Origin: Stachybotrys elegans
Lineage: Eukaryota > Ascomycota > Sordariomycetes > Hypocreales > Stachybotryaceae
Direction of reading: 5' to 3'
DNA: 64,000 nucleotides
NCBI GenBank assembly: GCA_020746835.1
Contig: JAGPNK010000040.1
Coordinates: 1-64,000, forward strand
The notes under the pieces are model-generated. The model made no database searches and was not told where the DNA came from. It saw only the letters and a program-made list of their open reading frames with translations. The first letter of the stretch is position 1; every line of letters begins with the position of its first letter. Made by a program: the position numbers and the translations under genes. Below, piece after piece: positions 11,150-24,011 of the stretch.

Positions 11150-14100
11150 AATGTTTTAATAGTATAATTTTATTTAACTATTAATAATTAACTATAAACT
11201 ATAATTTACTATTTTTCTTTAGTATAAATATAATAGAATAGTTTATTAAAAATTAAAATATTTATATATAACCTTTATATAGGTTTTTCTCTAGGTATTC
11301 TCTTAGTATATTACTTTTTTTATTATTAAAGTTATAAATAAAGTAAAAACCTAGTTCTATTTTATTTTTAAAGTATATAATATAGTTTTATTATAAATAT
11401 TAAAGTAGTTTAGTTTTTAGTTCTTTTTTAAAAAGCTTTTTATACTTTTAGTACTATTATAAAATATTCTTTAGTTTATTTTCTTAGTTATTAGTTTATA
11501 TTTTTAAGTTATTATTAAATTATATAAACTAGTATTTAAAAAGTCTAATTATTCTTTAATATTATTTTATATACCCTTTTTATTATTTATATTATATTTC
11601 TTTTAAAAGGTTATTACCCTTTTTATTTTTAATATTTTTATTACTTAAAGTTTAAAATCTCTTATTATAATATTATTAATTATTAATTATATTACTTTAA
11701 AAGGCTTATATTTAGCTAGTATATTAATAAATTAATAAATTATATTATTTAAACTATAAGTATTCTAGAACTATATTATAATTTCTAATTAATATAATAT
11801 TAAAAGTAATATTTTATTTCTATTTTACTATAAAGATTTTAAGTTAATTAATATTTTATTTTATATAGTTTTATTATAGTTAAATATTCTTTCTTAGAAA
11901 TCTTTTACTAAGTATAATTTCTATTTCTTTTTCTATAATAGCTAGAATTAATTAATAATATTTAGTTTAATTAAATTCTTTTTAGCTTTACTATATATAA
12001 AGGTAGTAAACTAATTCTTTTTTATTTATACTTAAATTATTATTTTTAATTATTATATTATTTTTATTAGATTTATTATTATATATAAAACCTTTTATTA
12101 TTTTTTCTTTTATTATTACTTTACTTATAGTCCCTTTATAAATAGTATTATTTTTTTTTTATATAGTACTATTAATTAATTTTAGTTTTTTATATACTTT
12201 ATATTTAGAATACTAATATTTATTTAGTTCTTTTCTTAATATATATTCTCTATTATATATATATAATATTAATTATATAACTATTATATTATAAATAGTT
12301 TATTTTACCACTTTATATTTTATAAATTCTATTATACTATACTACTTTTATAATAGTCTAATTATAACTTATATAGAAAAGTAGTTATTTTATACTTTTT
12401 TATATTAATGCTTTTTATAATTATAATAGTAATATAAAATTTATAAAATAGTATAATATTATTAGTAGTATTAGTATAAAATTAAGTTATTTATAAAGTT
12501 TTTTATTTAAATATCTATTAGTATTTATACTATAGAAATTCTATATAAATAAAATATTTTATTAGTATTTTATTACTAAGTTATAATATTTATTCTTTTT
12601 ATTATAATTTATACTTTTTTTTATTCTTTTATTACTATTATTTTTTCTAATATTAAAATAGTTTTTAATATTTATTTTAGATATTATAAATTAATATATT
12701 ACTTTAGTAAGTTTTATTTATTTTATTCTAATATTCTTTATAGTTTTTCTTTATTTTTTTAAAAATAAAGTTAAAGTAAAGGTTTATTAAAGTTTAAATA
12801 ACTCTTTTCTTTTTATTACTTATTATTTATTATATAGCTATAATTATTTACTATTTTTCTATAAAATCTTTTTATTTAATTTTTAATATTAGTAATTACT
12901 TTACTTACTCTTTAAGATATACTATATAGACTTCTTTTTATTTTTTTTTCTATTTAGTTTCTTACTTAGTAAATTTATATTATTACTTTCTTTACTATTT
13001 TCTAATTAACTTAAATTTATTTTTCCTATACTAGCTTTTATATATATTCTATTTAATATATATAATTCTTTTTAATTCTTTTTTATTTATATTATTTTAT
13101 TAATTTTAAACTTTAAGTATTATATAACTTTATATTTCTTTTTTATTAACTATTTAGTTATTAATATTCTAATATAATTTTTAACTTTAATAATTACTTT
13201 AATAAAATTATATATATAGTTTTATAGATTTTTATTATAAAAAGTAAATATATATTAAATTATCTTTATATTATATATATATTAATAGTAGTTATTATTA
13301 TTTAAAGATATAACTTTATTTTTTAATAGAAATATTTTATTTATTTTTTAAAATTAAAGTTATCTCTCTATATATTATTATAAATATTCTAGTATATAAA
13401 TAGAAGAATATTATAATAGATATTATATAGTTCTTTTTCTTAATATTATTATATCTTTATATAGTATATATTCTATTATAAGTAGAAACTATTATTCTTT
13501 TTATTTTTATATATTTAATATTAGTTATTATAGTATATAGTTTAGTATATTACTTTATATAGAGTTATTTTATTTATTATTATAATTATTTTAATTCTAG
13601 TTTATTTTTCTATATTAGTAGTAGTAATTTATCTTTTTTTAAATACTTTAAAATATACTTTTTTATTTATTTTAAAGCTTTAATATTTATATATAAAGTA
13701 TTCTTTTTTACTATAGTTATAGTATTTAATAGTCTTTTTATTATACTTTTTCTTCTTTATATTACTAATCTTTATAGATTCTATATATATTCTCTATAAA
13801 ATAGTATTATATATTTTTTTTTAATTAGTATTATTATATAAATAAATAAATATATTATAGTATTTCTTTTCTAGCTTTTATTAATAGAGTTATTTATTAA
13901 TATAAATTATTATAATAGTATACTTTAGTACTAAATTAAGTAATTTATTTACCTTTATAAGTTTATTTTTAACTTTATTTTTTAATTTAATATAAATAAA
14001 GTTAATAATAATCTTTTTATTTTATTTTAAAATAGCTTTTAATTATTATATTTCTCTAATATAAAAAATAGTAAATTTAGTTTATTATAGATTTTATAAT

Positions 14101-15590
14101 TTTATTACTATTTATTATTTTTTTATTAATAATACTAAATATATTCTATATTTATTTTTTAAAGTTTTTAAAATTTTTATAAATTTATTTAATTTTATAG
14201 TTATATTTATTATTATTTTTTTATTTATTTAAAAACTCTTATTACTTTTTAAAAACTAATATAAATATTTTTTTAGTATTACCTTTAAGTTATATAATAG
14301 TAAAATTAACTTTAGTTTTTTTCTTTTTAAGTATTTTTAAAAAGTAAATAAAGTAAATTTTAAGTTATATAAAAAAGTCTTTAATTTTTAAAGAGTTTTT
14401 ATTAAACTTATTAAACTTATTAATTTTAAAAATATACCTTTCTTTATATACTTTTTAATTTTCTTACTTATACTTTATATTAGTAATTATTTAAGTAATA
14501 ATATTTATAATAGTAATAGTAATATTATAAATATTAATATATTTTAATAGAATATTATTTTACTACTATAGAGTATTATTTTATTTATTAAATATATTAA
14601 TTATATTCTATATAACTATAATATTATTTAAGTATTTTTAAATTAACTCTTTACTATTATTTATAGTATTAAAGTAGTTTTTAAGTATTTAAAGCTTAGT
14701 TTAAATTTCTATATTACTAGGGAATATATTAGCTATTATAGTGTCTTTACTAATCTAAAGTACTATATAGTATTTTTAAAATATTATATAGATAATATAT
14801 AAAAACTATTTAAATAAAAGCTATTAATATATAATAATTTAGTTTATTTTAGTTTAAAATAAGTAAAGGTAAATTAATAACTAAAGTTTTAAAAAGCTAA
14901 GTTAGATTTATATTATAGTATTAGTTATAGTATTATATTTAGTAATATACTATTTACTAAAGATAAAAGTATAATTAAATTATATTAATAATTAATAAGT
15001 ACTTTAAAAGAACTTATAGTACTTACTTTACTTTACTTATACTAAGTTATTAAATAGAATTACTATATAAATTATAGTATACTAAATATAGAATTATTAT
15101 AATTTATTCCTTAAGTTACTATAATTTTTAAGCACTCTATTATATACTAGGTTCTATAATTATAATAGGGCTATAGTTTATATTAGTTATAATAAAATTA
15201 AATAGATATTTTTAAAGAAATCATTCTATTTTTAACTATTTAACTCTATATATATATATATATATATATATAAAGCTAGCTTAATTTTATTATATTATTT
15301 ATTTATATAAAATTAATATAGCTACTAACTTAGTTACTTAAATATTTTACTACTCTATATATAAAGTAATTTAAATAGCTTTATTATTATTTCTCTTTAT
15401 TATTACCTTAAACTATATACTCTTTTTATTATTATAAGGCTTTTAACTAGTAGCTAGTTAATAAATTATAGAATTTCCTATTTATATACTCTAATAGAAT
15501 ATAGACTAGTAACTTTAAAAAGGCTCCCTTTAATAATAAAAATAGTATTAAATTAATAGATAACACTCTAGTTAATAGATTAGTAATATA
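11150..15590. repeat. Extreme AT-rich block, RIP end state
   Basis: Roughly 4.4 kb with very little G or C. Where C remains it is followed almost always by T (ACT, TCT, CCT), and G is preceded almost always by A. CpA, CpG and TpG are nearly absent and TpA dominates. This is what saturating RIP leaves of a repeated element. No reading frame survives. It ends with a run of about 13 TA dinucleotides near 15,250 and gives way abruptly to normal-GC DNA near 15,590. It is probably heterochromatic. The original element cannot be identified. Confidence 0.8.
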
Positions 15591-15770
15591 TTGCTCTATT
15601 TCTACTATAGACAGCCTCCTGCCGTTATATGTGTCTTTATTATAAGCCTATATAGAGGATTTCCGTGCATTATAGTACATATAGTATTAACCTCAGGCAT
15701 CGCTTTCGGCATGTATGAGTCTGCATTTCATTGCTGCCGCTGCCTCATCGTTATTAGTAATGACACTGGT

Positions 15771-15893
15771 AATGTCATCTAATAACCCCTTTATTGTTTG
15801 ACTCTGTTCTTTAGTCCTAGGGTAGCAGGGCCACCATCATTATACACCTATACTATTGTTCTTTTTCCTCACTATATACACCTACCCCATCAT
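15771..15893 (+). repeat. Dispersed repeat family A, copy 1
   Basis: About 120 bp with the ordered landmarks ATGTCAT, CCCTTTATTGTTTGAC, CTGTTCTTTAGTCCT, CTATTGTTCTTTTT and CACCTACCCCATCAT. The same order recurs at 46,158-46,280 (direct) and 26,219-26,341 (inverted), with a part at 30,650-30,706. It is non-coding and behaves like a MITE or solo end of an unknown element. Confidence 0.75.
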
Positions 15894-16314
15894 GAATAGC
15901 CCCCTACTCTTTGTTTCGTCGCAAAGTGTCGAGCTGCAATGCATCTTGGGTTGCAGTCCCAACCCTGTACAAATCATCAAGCACTGTTCTGCACGCCTAG
16001 GTCGCAAACAACAATCCACGATCATAGGTGTGCTTTGAAGAGGCCGCAGGGATAAGGACCCTCCTGGACAAAGCGTCCTACAGAAACCATCCCGTCAACG
16101 GTAGGGAACTTGGCGGCTACATGCTATTGGTCCTTATGCCATATTTCAGCATCTCCCAAAGTCCCGTCCATGTGATGTTGAGATTGGCAGCAGGCTCGAC
16201 AAGGTTTCTCTCTCAGCAGCAATTTTGACCTAGCCACCCCAAAAGCCATCAAGCCAGTGTTGATCGAGTCACCGGAAGCCATTTTCATCGAAAACCTCGA
16301 TATCGCATTATCGA

Positions 16315-16408
16315 CTTGTCATCAATTGATCTGATATCATCTTTGTCGTCAGACAGGGCCTTCTCGAAGTTGCTGGTCTATATTGGGGCACACGAACAGG
16401 AAATCCCC
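16315..16408 (-). repeat. Dispersed repeat family B, copy 1
   Basis: On the minus strand it carries the family B order: GATTTCC..TTCGTGTGCCCCAAT, GACCAGC.ACTTCGA.GAGGC, TCTGACGA.AAAGA.GATATCA, then ATCAAT. The family has about eight copies between 16 and 30 kb in both orientations. Small reading frames made from it (such as DVGFPIRVPQ on one strand) are repeat artefacts, not proteins. Confidence 0.75.
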
Positions 16409-16936
16409 TGGCTACGGCTTTCGTGGTAGCAAACAAAGCACATACAGCCATCGGCTGGATCGAATTCACGACCGGCGTCAGCCATTCCAGGCGTGACAGG
16501 ACGCCCGACGCCACGATGGCATCTTTCTGACCAGTTGCAGTGGCCACAGAGCAGCGGCCCAGTCAGACTCAGCATCCCTCCAATACTCAAAAAGGCAACG
16601 GTCCCGGAGCGCCTGGTCTCTCCGACGAGAGAAAATAGTCCTGCTGGTGATACTGCGGCCAAATCATATATTGGAAAGAAGCTCAAGGCATACACCAACA
16701 CGCTTGGGAGCTCCAGCAGTTCGGCGTTCATGCAGCCTCCAATTTGCTAAGCTTGTTCTTGTTAGTGATCAATCTGCAGGCAAGTTAAGTCTCAGTCTTA
16801 CAAACCTAAAGTTGCCCTGTAGTAAGGAACCTACATTTCATCCCCTTATACATTCGTGTCTTGTGTAGCACAGACTATTATTCCTGCGCAAGGATTATAT
16901 ATGCTCCTAGACAGCGGAATCATTAGGAGAGAGAGA

Positions 16937-16989
16937 GCTCGAAGTCGCTGGTCTGTATCCCATTGGGGCACACGAACGGGAAATCCCAC
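16937..16989 (-). repeat. Dispersed repeat family B, copy 2 (partial)
   Basis: Only the end with GGGATTTCCCGTTCGTGTGC and the CCAGCGACTTCGA stretch is left; it stops at a short GA run at 16,929-16,938. Confidence 0.75.
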
Positions 16990-18532
16990 ACATCATTAGG
17001 AGAGCGGGTTTCATAGCCGCAGAACTCGTAATGCGCTGATCCAAGAGCTCAGACAATAAGCGACAAGAACGATATTGAAATATCCTGCGCTGGGCATAAG
17101 TGTTGACTCTCAACGACTACTAAATTTCAAGCTCTCCATACCTAGGTCTAGTGGCATTGCCAAGGCAAGTGCTTGTGCACGGCAGTCTATATCACTTGCA
17201 TGGATGGATCTTATGATATTGCCAAATGCTACTGGAATATAAGCAGATACCAGCGTAATGGCATAGAGTCAGAGTTGCATGTAGCATACTCGAAAGGTCA
17301 CGGTGATATTGTGCAGCTGCAGCCAAGGAAATGACCAATAGAGCCGAGTGATCCAATCAATTCCGCACGGATATATTCCAGCAATCTATTACGCCAGAGT
17401 GAACACAGGCGCATTGTCGTTTTCTTCATCATTGCGTGCAGCAATGGCAGCTACAATACCGCTAAGAGGCTTCTTGGGAGCCCAGAACAAGCGCCAGAGT
17501 CCTCTTGGAGCCATCCAACACTCACGTGGCTTGCGCTGATCGCTGCACTGCCAAACTACCTTGGTGACATCGTGAGACTACTACCCATTAGAGGGGCGGC
17601 AAAATGAGTTTTCAAGCAGACTTCGTGATACTGATATTCCTATTCTTCATCATATCTCTAGGTCTGGTCACATCAATCTCCTCAAAATACATTTGCAAAA
17701 TGGCGCCAATGTTAAAGGCCTATCGGCAAAGCTGCCCGGTTCAGATCGCCTCTGGCCCATGACCACCCCGACCAAGTTTGGAGATCTCATGGGCGAGGTC
17801 TCGCTGCTATTTGCACAAGGGATTGCCTGCATAGCGTCGCTATTCTATTTGGGCCAGCGGACCAGCTATAAGCCCAGCCCTCGCACACAAGGCCATGTCC
17901 CAGATGAACCGTTGCTAGCGTTGTGCGTTTACTTTGTTCGCGGAGACAGTCAGCCACAGTGTTTGTGGACCATGTCGCATTACACGTAAATCCCTGAGCC
18001 ATCTTGCTTCTTCACCTTTTTGTATTAATCACCGCCTGTAGAGAACGATTTGTATTTACAGTACCCAGAACTATTAACCATCACCATCTTCCCTTTACAC
18101 AATCGTGTGGAAACTGCGGCGCAGCGCCTGTGCATGAGCTGAACAAAACGCGAAACCAGGTAGCTGTGATTGCATTACTGCTTTTAGCTATGCAGGGTTC
18201 CCTCGTTGGATAGGTCCCTGTTGTGATCTGACATGTGAGACATGTTACCACGTTCTTGGCGGCAGAGTTCCCGAAATGTAGATTGCCCGTTGTTCTTCCG
18301 TTTTGTTCATTGCGCGTCGGCCTCACGCTTCAGTTGCGCCTGAGAAATCATGTTGTATCACCTGAAGGGATTCGCTCCAGCGCTCCTTGCCTGAGAATTG
18401 CCTAAAGTAGGTGGTCCTGAGCCTTGCCATATCGTGCGGCCTGTCTTTCCCTGGGATAAAATGTCTCCCGCATGTCAGTACATGCCTAGGCAGTGTCTCA
18501 AGTGGGTTCCCTTTGTTGGCAGGTTCATGTCG

Positions 18533-18892
18533 CTAAATGACAACCCACAATTGGGACGAAAGCTGGGATCCGCGAGTGTGCATGCCAGTTGCATTGACGG
18601 ACGACCCCATCGGGGAAATGTCGACTTTGGCGTGCGTCCTCAGAGCTCCATATGGGCTCGATATACCGCAGAAGACGCATTTGGTGTAGTCACCTCGGCA
18701 CTGGCGTGTGTGATGGAGCTTCTCCTTAGCGGTGGAGAAGCACCGTTGATCTAGACTGCAAGAGCGACAGAAGGGTGGCTCATCAGGACCCAGGAAGCAG
18801 ACGGAGCACAGTGGACGCGTAATCCAATACGCTGGTGCTTGGCTCAACAGGTAACCGAGGCAGGGGTCGTCTCCCCAAGCCTCTTCCCTCAT
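18533..18892 (-). other. Cysteine-rich open frame, possible zinc-finger relic
   Basis: A 119-codon minus-strand frame has a dense Cys/His stretch: PLCSVCFLG, PFCRSCSLDQRC, HHTRQCRGDYTKCVFCG and LRTHAKVD. The paired CxxC spacings could bind zinc. I recognise no family and no conserved neighbour. It is overlapped by a + strand frame of similar length and lies in decayed DNA, so it may be chance or a fragment of a lost gene. Confidence 0.2.
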
Positions 18893-21800
18893 CCTTCGCT
18901 TTCCCCTTCCTTCTTCTCTTAGATCTCCTTCTTCTCTTAGATCAACGTCAAACCTTCAGTAGCATGCCCTATGACATTGCCCTTTCTTCAACCTTTCGCG
19001 TTAGCGGATCGAATCCCTCTTCTTCCTTTCCTGCACCTATCTAGTATCGACAGTCGCGCGCTCTTCTAGGGTAATAGATGAGCTCCTCGGGAAGACTGGC
19101 ATCCAATGCCTGGTAAACAACCCTGTGTCCTACGGTTCTTGGAATGAAGCTTCCCTGTATGCCCTCAGCAAAAGCGAAGATCCTTGGAATCTCCCTTTAC
19201 TGTAATTTGGGGTTTGGCTAATGCATTGTTATAGGTTACCTTTTCCACTAGCCCAGTATGTGGCCCTTTAAAGCCAATGCTGGTCTAACCTAATAACATG
19301 GTTTCAGCATCAGGAAACAATGCAGTGCCCTGGATCAGGCAAAGAGTCCATCTAGCAGGCTGGTACCCCAATTAATCGGCCGCTCTTGGTTCCAGCTGGA
19401 GTCTTGCACAGTAGCTTGTGACTCCTCTGCCTTGCCAGAACTTGGGCAGTGAGGCAACCCCTTTAAGGCGGCGAGACGAGACAAGCTGTTCATTTCGGCT
19501 TCATCTTAGATTTGCCTGGCGGTATATCCGTGGCTGCGTTGGTGCTGGAAGGCCAGGCTCTCGTTTGAAGCAAGGGAAGTGCTTTCGGCGCTTGGAAAGG
19601 GCCAGAGAGCGTTCGAAAGCACACTTGTGACATATCCGTTAGACGCGGCTCGTGTGAGAGATCGGTCCTAGATCAAGGTAGCTGATTCTTTGCAGCCAAC
19701 ACTCAAGCGGCATGAGGCTAATCAAGCGTCTTCCAGTTCTTGATTACAGATTGCCTGTCTAGAGGTTGGGGCCCTCTCATCACTCTTCTTGCCAGTCATA
19801 TTGCTAGCCCCAGGTAAGCAAGATCCTCCTTTGCTAATGGTAGCTGGAATGCTCACATTGGAGGGGAGCGGTATCACTATCAGAAGTTGTAGAGTTCATA
19901 CAGTTGCTGCTGTGTTGTTGCTCGGAACATGAAACAACGTACGCAAGAACAAAGAACGAGTATCACCCTATTCTACAGTTGTCGCGTGCTCGGGGTGGCA
20001 GGAACATGCCTACAGATAGACACTTTTAATATTACGCAAGCGGGCTGCTCAGTATCTCATGGTATTGTCCGCGCAGATCTTCAACGCCAATACGCCTGCT
20101 CCATCACCGATCGCGACCGCCCTCCACGACTAAAAGCAATGCCTGGCCCCATAGCGCTGAAATACATCAGTGAATGGCAAAGTAGTTCTTATCAGTCTAC
20201 ACAATCGATCTATATTCTTGTCATATGAGGTCTCCAAGCAACCGCACAAGGGGATTGAGCAGTCCAAAGAAGAAGGTGACTTCAGCTTGCATCGCCATTG
20301 CGAAAAGTGACTTGGGCCACACCCTATCCCGAGGGGGGTTGAATTGGCAGTAGAATCCGCCTTCTACCGTCCGTCGCTGGTGGTAGTTAGTATGGGTGCC
20401 AATGAGATGTCATAGAAGGCAAACGCCAGAATATTTTAAAGTAACCAATGACTTTGAAGCATGGGTCAGACGCAAGGCACAGTATAAGTCCAAATAGCAT
20501 AACGCACTCCGGACAGCAGACATAAGCCCAGCTCAGACCAGCGGGGTTCAAGCCCGAGGCTGATACAGGGATGAAATTGCTATTTCTGTCCCAGAGGGAA
20601 GCTTGGGCCATGACTATCTTGATGATGTGCAAGAGGGAGTGCCGTGGAGCTCGACGTCTATGACGGCAGCAACCAAGGCAGCCAGTACGGCCAGGTAATG
20701 AGGCTCGGATTAAATGCACAAGCAAGCCCGCTCAGTCCACAAACAGCATACCGCACGAACTCTTGCCAGTGCATGGCATTCGATGGCGCCACCCCAGTGC
20801 CGCTATTCGCTAACGACATGCTGCAAGGTTGCCAATGCGCCTCGGGCAGAAGGGCGGCTTGGCAGGATTCGCAACGGCTTCGCATGGCACAATGGCTATA
20901 CTACAGCCAAATGGAGTATCAGATTGGCACAGCACATAAGAAACAGGCAGGGCGTTAACACCTTTAGTGGGAGTGGAGGAGCCTCTTGCCTATCCTCCGC
21001 ATTATATGATACCTGGTGATTGTTCGGTTGACCAGAAAGTTTCAAGGCATACATGAATGATGTCTATCATATCTAAGCCCACCAGTCCCTCCTTTTTGCC
21101 CGACATAAAGGAGTCCTTGATGGAAAGACGTCCAGACAAGGATAGGCCAGTGCTAGAGGTAGGACCCGTGACTCTTACATGGAATCGGTCTTCGAGTTCA
21201 ATTCCATGAATATTCCCTATAGGAGCGGTGCCGGTTCAGAGAGGGACGCTCCATGACACCCCTCGATTGTCCAAGACAACGCTCTGGGTCAAGTGCGTCT
21301 TGGTCACACAGCGCTCAAGTTCTTTGCATAGGGCAATCCTGTTTGGCCGTCAGTCATCCCTGGCCTGACGTGTCGGCTGTCAAAATCAATCCGCTACGTG
21401 GCGACAGGCTCCGACTATAGAAGCTCGGCGCCAACTCTGAATTGCCCTCTTGCACGAAAAGACACGCTTTAGCAATGGCAGTCATTGCAAGCTCTAATGC
21501 TTCACACGGGGGTAGTTATATAATAACTTGGCGGCCAGGGACTTTATGTTTGTTAGACAACCTTCCAAACCATACACTATATATAAGACATGTAAACATT
21601 AGTTTGAAGAAGCTTCATTAGAGGTCCTGGGGGAAGGAGTGCGCTGTGCATACATTCAATATAAAGCGTTTCTATTGTTAGTCTTATATAGTATCTAACT
21701 GAAGCGATCGTTGCTCATTATTCATGACCTAGCCTCTCTCACACCCGTAGAGACTCGCCGATGTGGCAACTCGTTCAGGCCTGGTGGGTACTTATGCCAT

Positions 21801-23083
21801 ACTGACTTCATTTGTTGGTTTTGTATATCATCCCCTATTAGGGAAACCATTACTAAGAAGAAACAAGCCCAATATGATTGTAGCAGTAGTAAAGAGCCTG
21901 CTTGCCCTCTCGGTTCAGCCTTGATGAAGGAAAATGACATGGCATCTGCGTGTAAACTTGTGCTAGTAAGCATCCATAGCAGCGCTGATGAGCTTGTGTC
22001 TTTCGGGATGACATCCGGCCTGAATGGTCAAGAGAATTTGCATGTACAGCTCACTGGCCCTATGCATAGATCCACATTCAGAGATAACTCTTTAGCAGTC
22101 AACGTTCCCTCTATTTTGACTCGTCTGGTCTCCCGCAATGCTTTGGTAAGGCCGTTAAGCATTGCCTTAGAATTAAGGGCGAGAATTCAGTAGGCAAAGT
22201 TGGGGTTTCCATTTGCGTCGCCTATAATATCTTCAAGAACAAAGGCTGATGAGTGACCATAGATACTGGAGTATTGGTGGAAGAACTGGCGATATCTAGG
22301 CTGAGTCTTGTGATTCCTATGACGCCGCACCACATTTCTTGAGCATATGTGCTCCATAACCTCATGTTACTTGCGCTTTTAAATTTTGCTGGTTCTGTTG
22401 CATCTAGCGTACTGATCTTGTAATTATTTGGCTTGGATCCACGCTCTTGTCTCTCGGAACGCTGTGGGTGGTATGCGGGAAGTTGGATAGCGAGTCTGAA
22501 GAAGCGATAAGTAGGTCGAGTAGATTCATCGGAGTTTGAGGCACAATCGCCATGCCCTCAGGCATTGCAGGCAAGGATTGCACGCAGAGGCAGCCTCGGA
22601 TACGCGAAACTGTGCGGGCAGTAACATTGGTTGGTTCAAGGCGGTAACCAAGGTTTCATGTCTCCAAGCCTCGGGCAGCCCTTCACAAAGCTGGCTTAGT
22701 AAATGCAACTCAGAGGTGTAGAGAGAATGGTTTGGCCATTGTCGCAAAGTCTTGCAAGCTGCTGGTAGGCTTACTGTAAATGCAAGGCGCGAGAAGCATT
22801 GTCTCAAACCCATCATTAGCCGCTATGGTCTGATGGGCATTGCGAGGGGCGGTATAACTGGCCTCGGTCTCTACTATGATGATAGCAAACGTTTGTGGGT
22901 TAAGCATGGAGGAAGTATCTGCCTACGGCAAGGGGATAGGTAGGTACCTAGTAGTATCTGGCCTACAGGCTACAAGTACAGTACATTACAAAAGGTAGTA
23001 TGTAGGAAATTCATTAGCCTGTTCACAGATATACTTGCCTTGAAACTCCTACTATGATGCTCTAGAGCTCTTCTACTACCTAC

Positions 23084-23096
23084 CTACCTACCTACT
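23084..23096 (+). repeat. CTAC microsatellite
   Basis: Short run of CTAC units inside a region with several TAGGTA/CCTACC words (22,930-23,100). Confidence 0.6.
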
Positions 23097-23879
23097 AATG
23101 GGTCCCTACTAAGGCAGAATTCACTTTGCTTGAGGAATACAATAGCATCTCTAACTCAGGCATCGCGGTAGCGGAGCGCAATAGTCAAGAACGATATATG
23201 CCTTCCCTAGCTCCATTGGTTCTTACTTACCTTTGTAGATCTCACAACGAGGAGCCATGCATGCAAAAGCTTTGAATACGGACGAGATGATCACAGACGA
23301 TCAGCCCGAAGGCCGAGAAGAATCGTGTGTCAAGATGCCTCCCAAAATACTATCAAGCAGTTACACCAGGATATCGATCAAGGCTCTGTATTTTCGTCGC
23401 TCTAGGTAAAGGCGTGCAGGACCAAGATTTGATCTCAGTTTAGATCGAGCTTAAGAGCGTAGCAATTGTTACCATCTGCAGTCCACACAAAAGCCATAGC
23501 CCGTCACCAGATGTCTCTCTTATACAACCCAGGCGAGTCAAAAACGTCGGGCCCTGCCCCCAATGGCTGTTACATGATAAACGGGCTCTTTGCGCTTTGA
23601 CGCGGAGGACGGCATGCTTCTAGCCCATATGCTAGGGGTTGGAGCTCGGAAACAAATACATTATTGGTCGAAAGAGACAATCAATACGAACTGGGGAGCA
23701 GCATGGGTTTTATTGCCTCGCCCTCCTCGGACGATGATGTGTTGCGAGCCAGCGAAAGCATGAAAGTTCTCTCGAACCGCACCAGGGTGGCCCAGTTATT
23801 AAGGATGCCAGGCCCGACTTGCGCGGATAGTCAGCCTCATAAATCAGAGATATCCCACACAAGGAGACTGTTGCCAAGT

Positions 23880-23949
23880 GTCATCTATTGATTTGATACT
23901 GTCTTTATCGTCAGAGGGAGCCTATTGGGGCACGCGAATGGGAAATCCC
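23880..23949 (-). repeat. Dispersed repeat family B, copy 3 (arm 1 of an inverted pair)
   Basis: Family B copy from the ATTGATTTGATAC end through GTCTTTATCGTCAGAGGGAG to GGGAAATCC. The usual central ACTTCGAGGAGG stretch is deleted. Together with copy 4 it forms an inverted pair. Confidence 0.75.
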
Positions 23950-23970
23950 ACATCCCACACAAGGAGGGGC

Positions 23971-24011
23971 CAATGTAGGATTTCCCGTTCGTGTGCCCCA
24001 ATAGGATACAG
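23971..24011 (+). repeat. Dispersed repeat family B, copy 4 (arm 2 of an inverted pair)
   Basis: The GGATTTCCCGTTCGTGTGCC end in the opposite orientation to copy 3. The 28-bp arms at 23,921-23,948 and 23,978-24,005 match with two mismatches across a 29-bp loop. Confidence 0.75.

Noticed and set aside
11150..15590. AT block as a centromere
   Set aside because: It is only about 4.4 kb, lies 11 kb from the telomere and has dinucleotide bias typical of RIP; fungal regional centromeres are much longer.
15940..15975. tRNA T-arm-like hairpin near 15,947
   Set aside because: The GGGTTG/CAACCC stem lacks the other arms and the invariant TTCRA loop.
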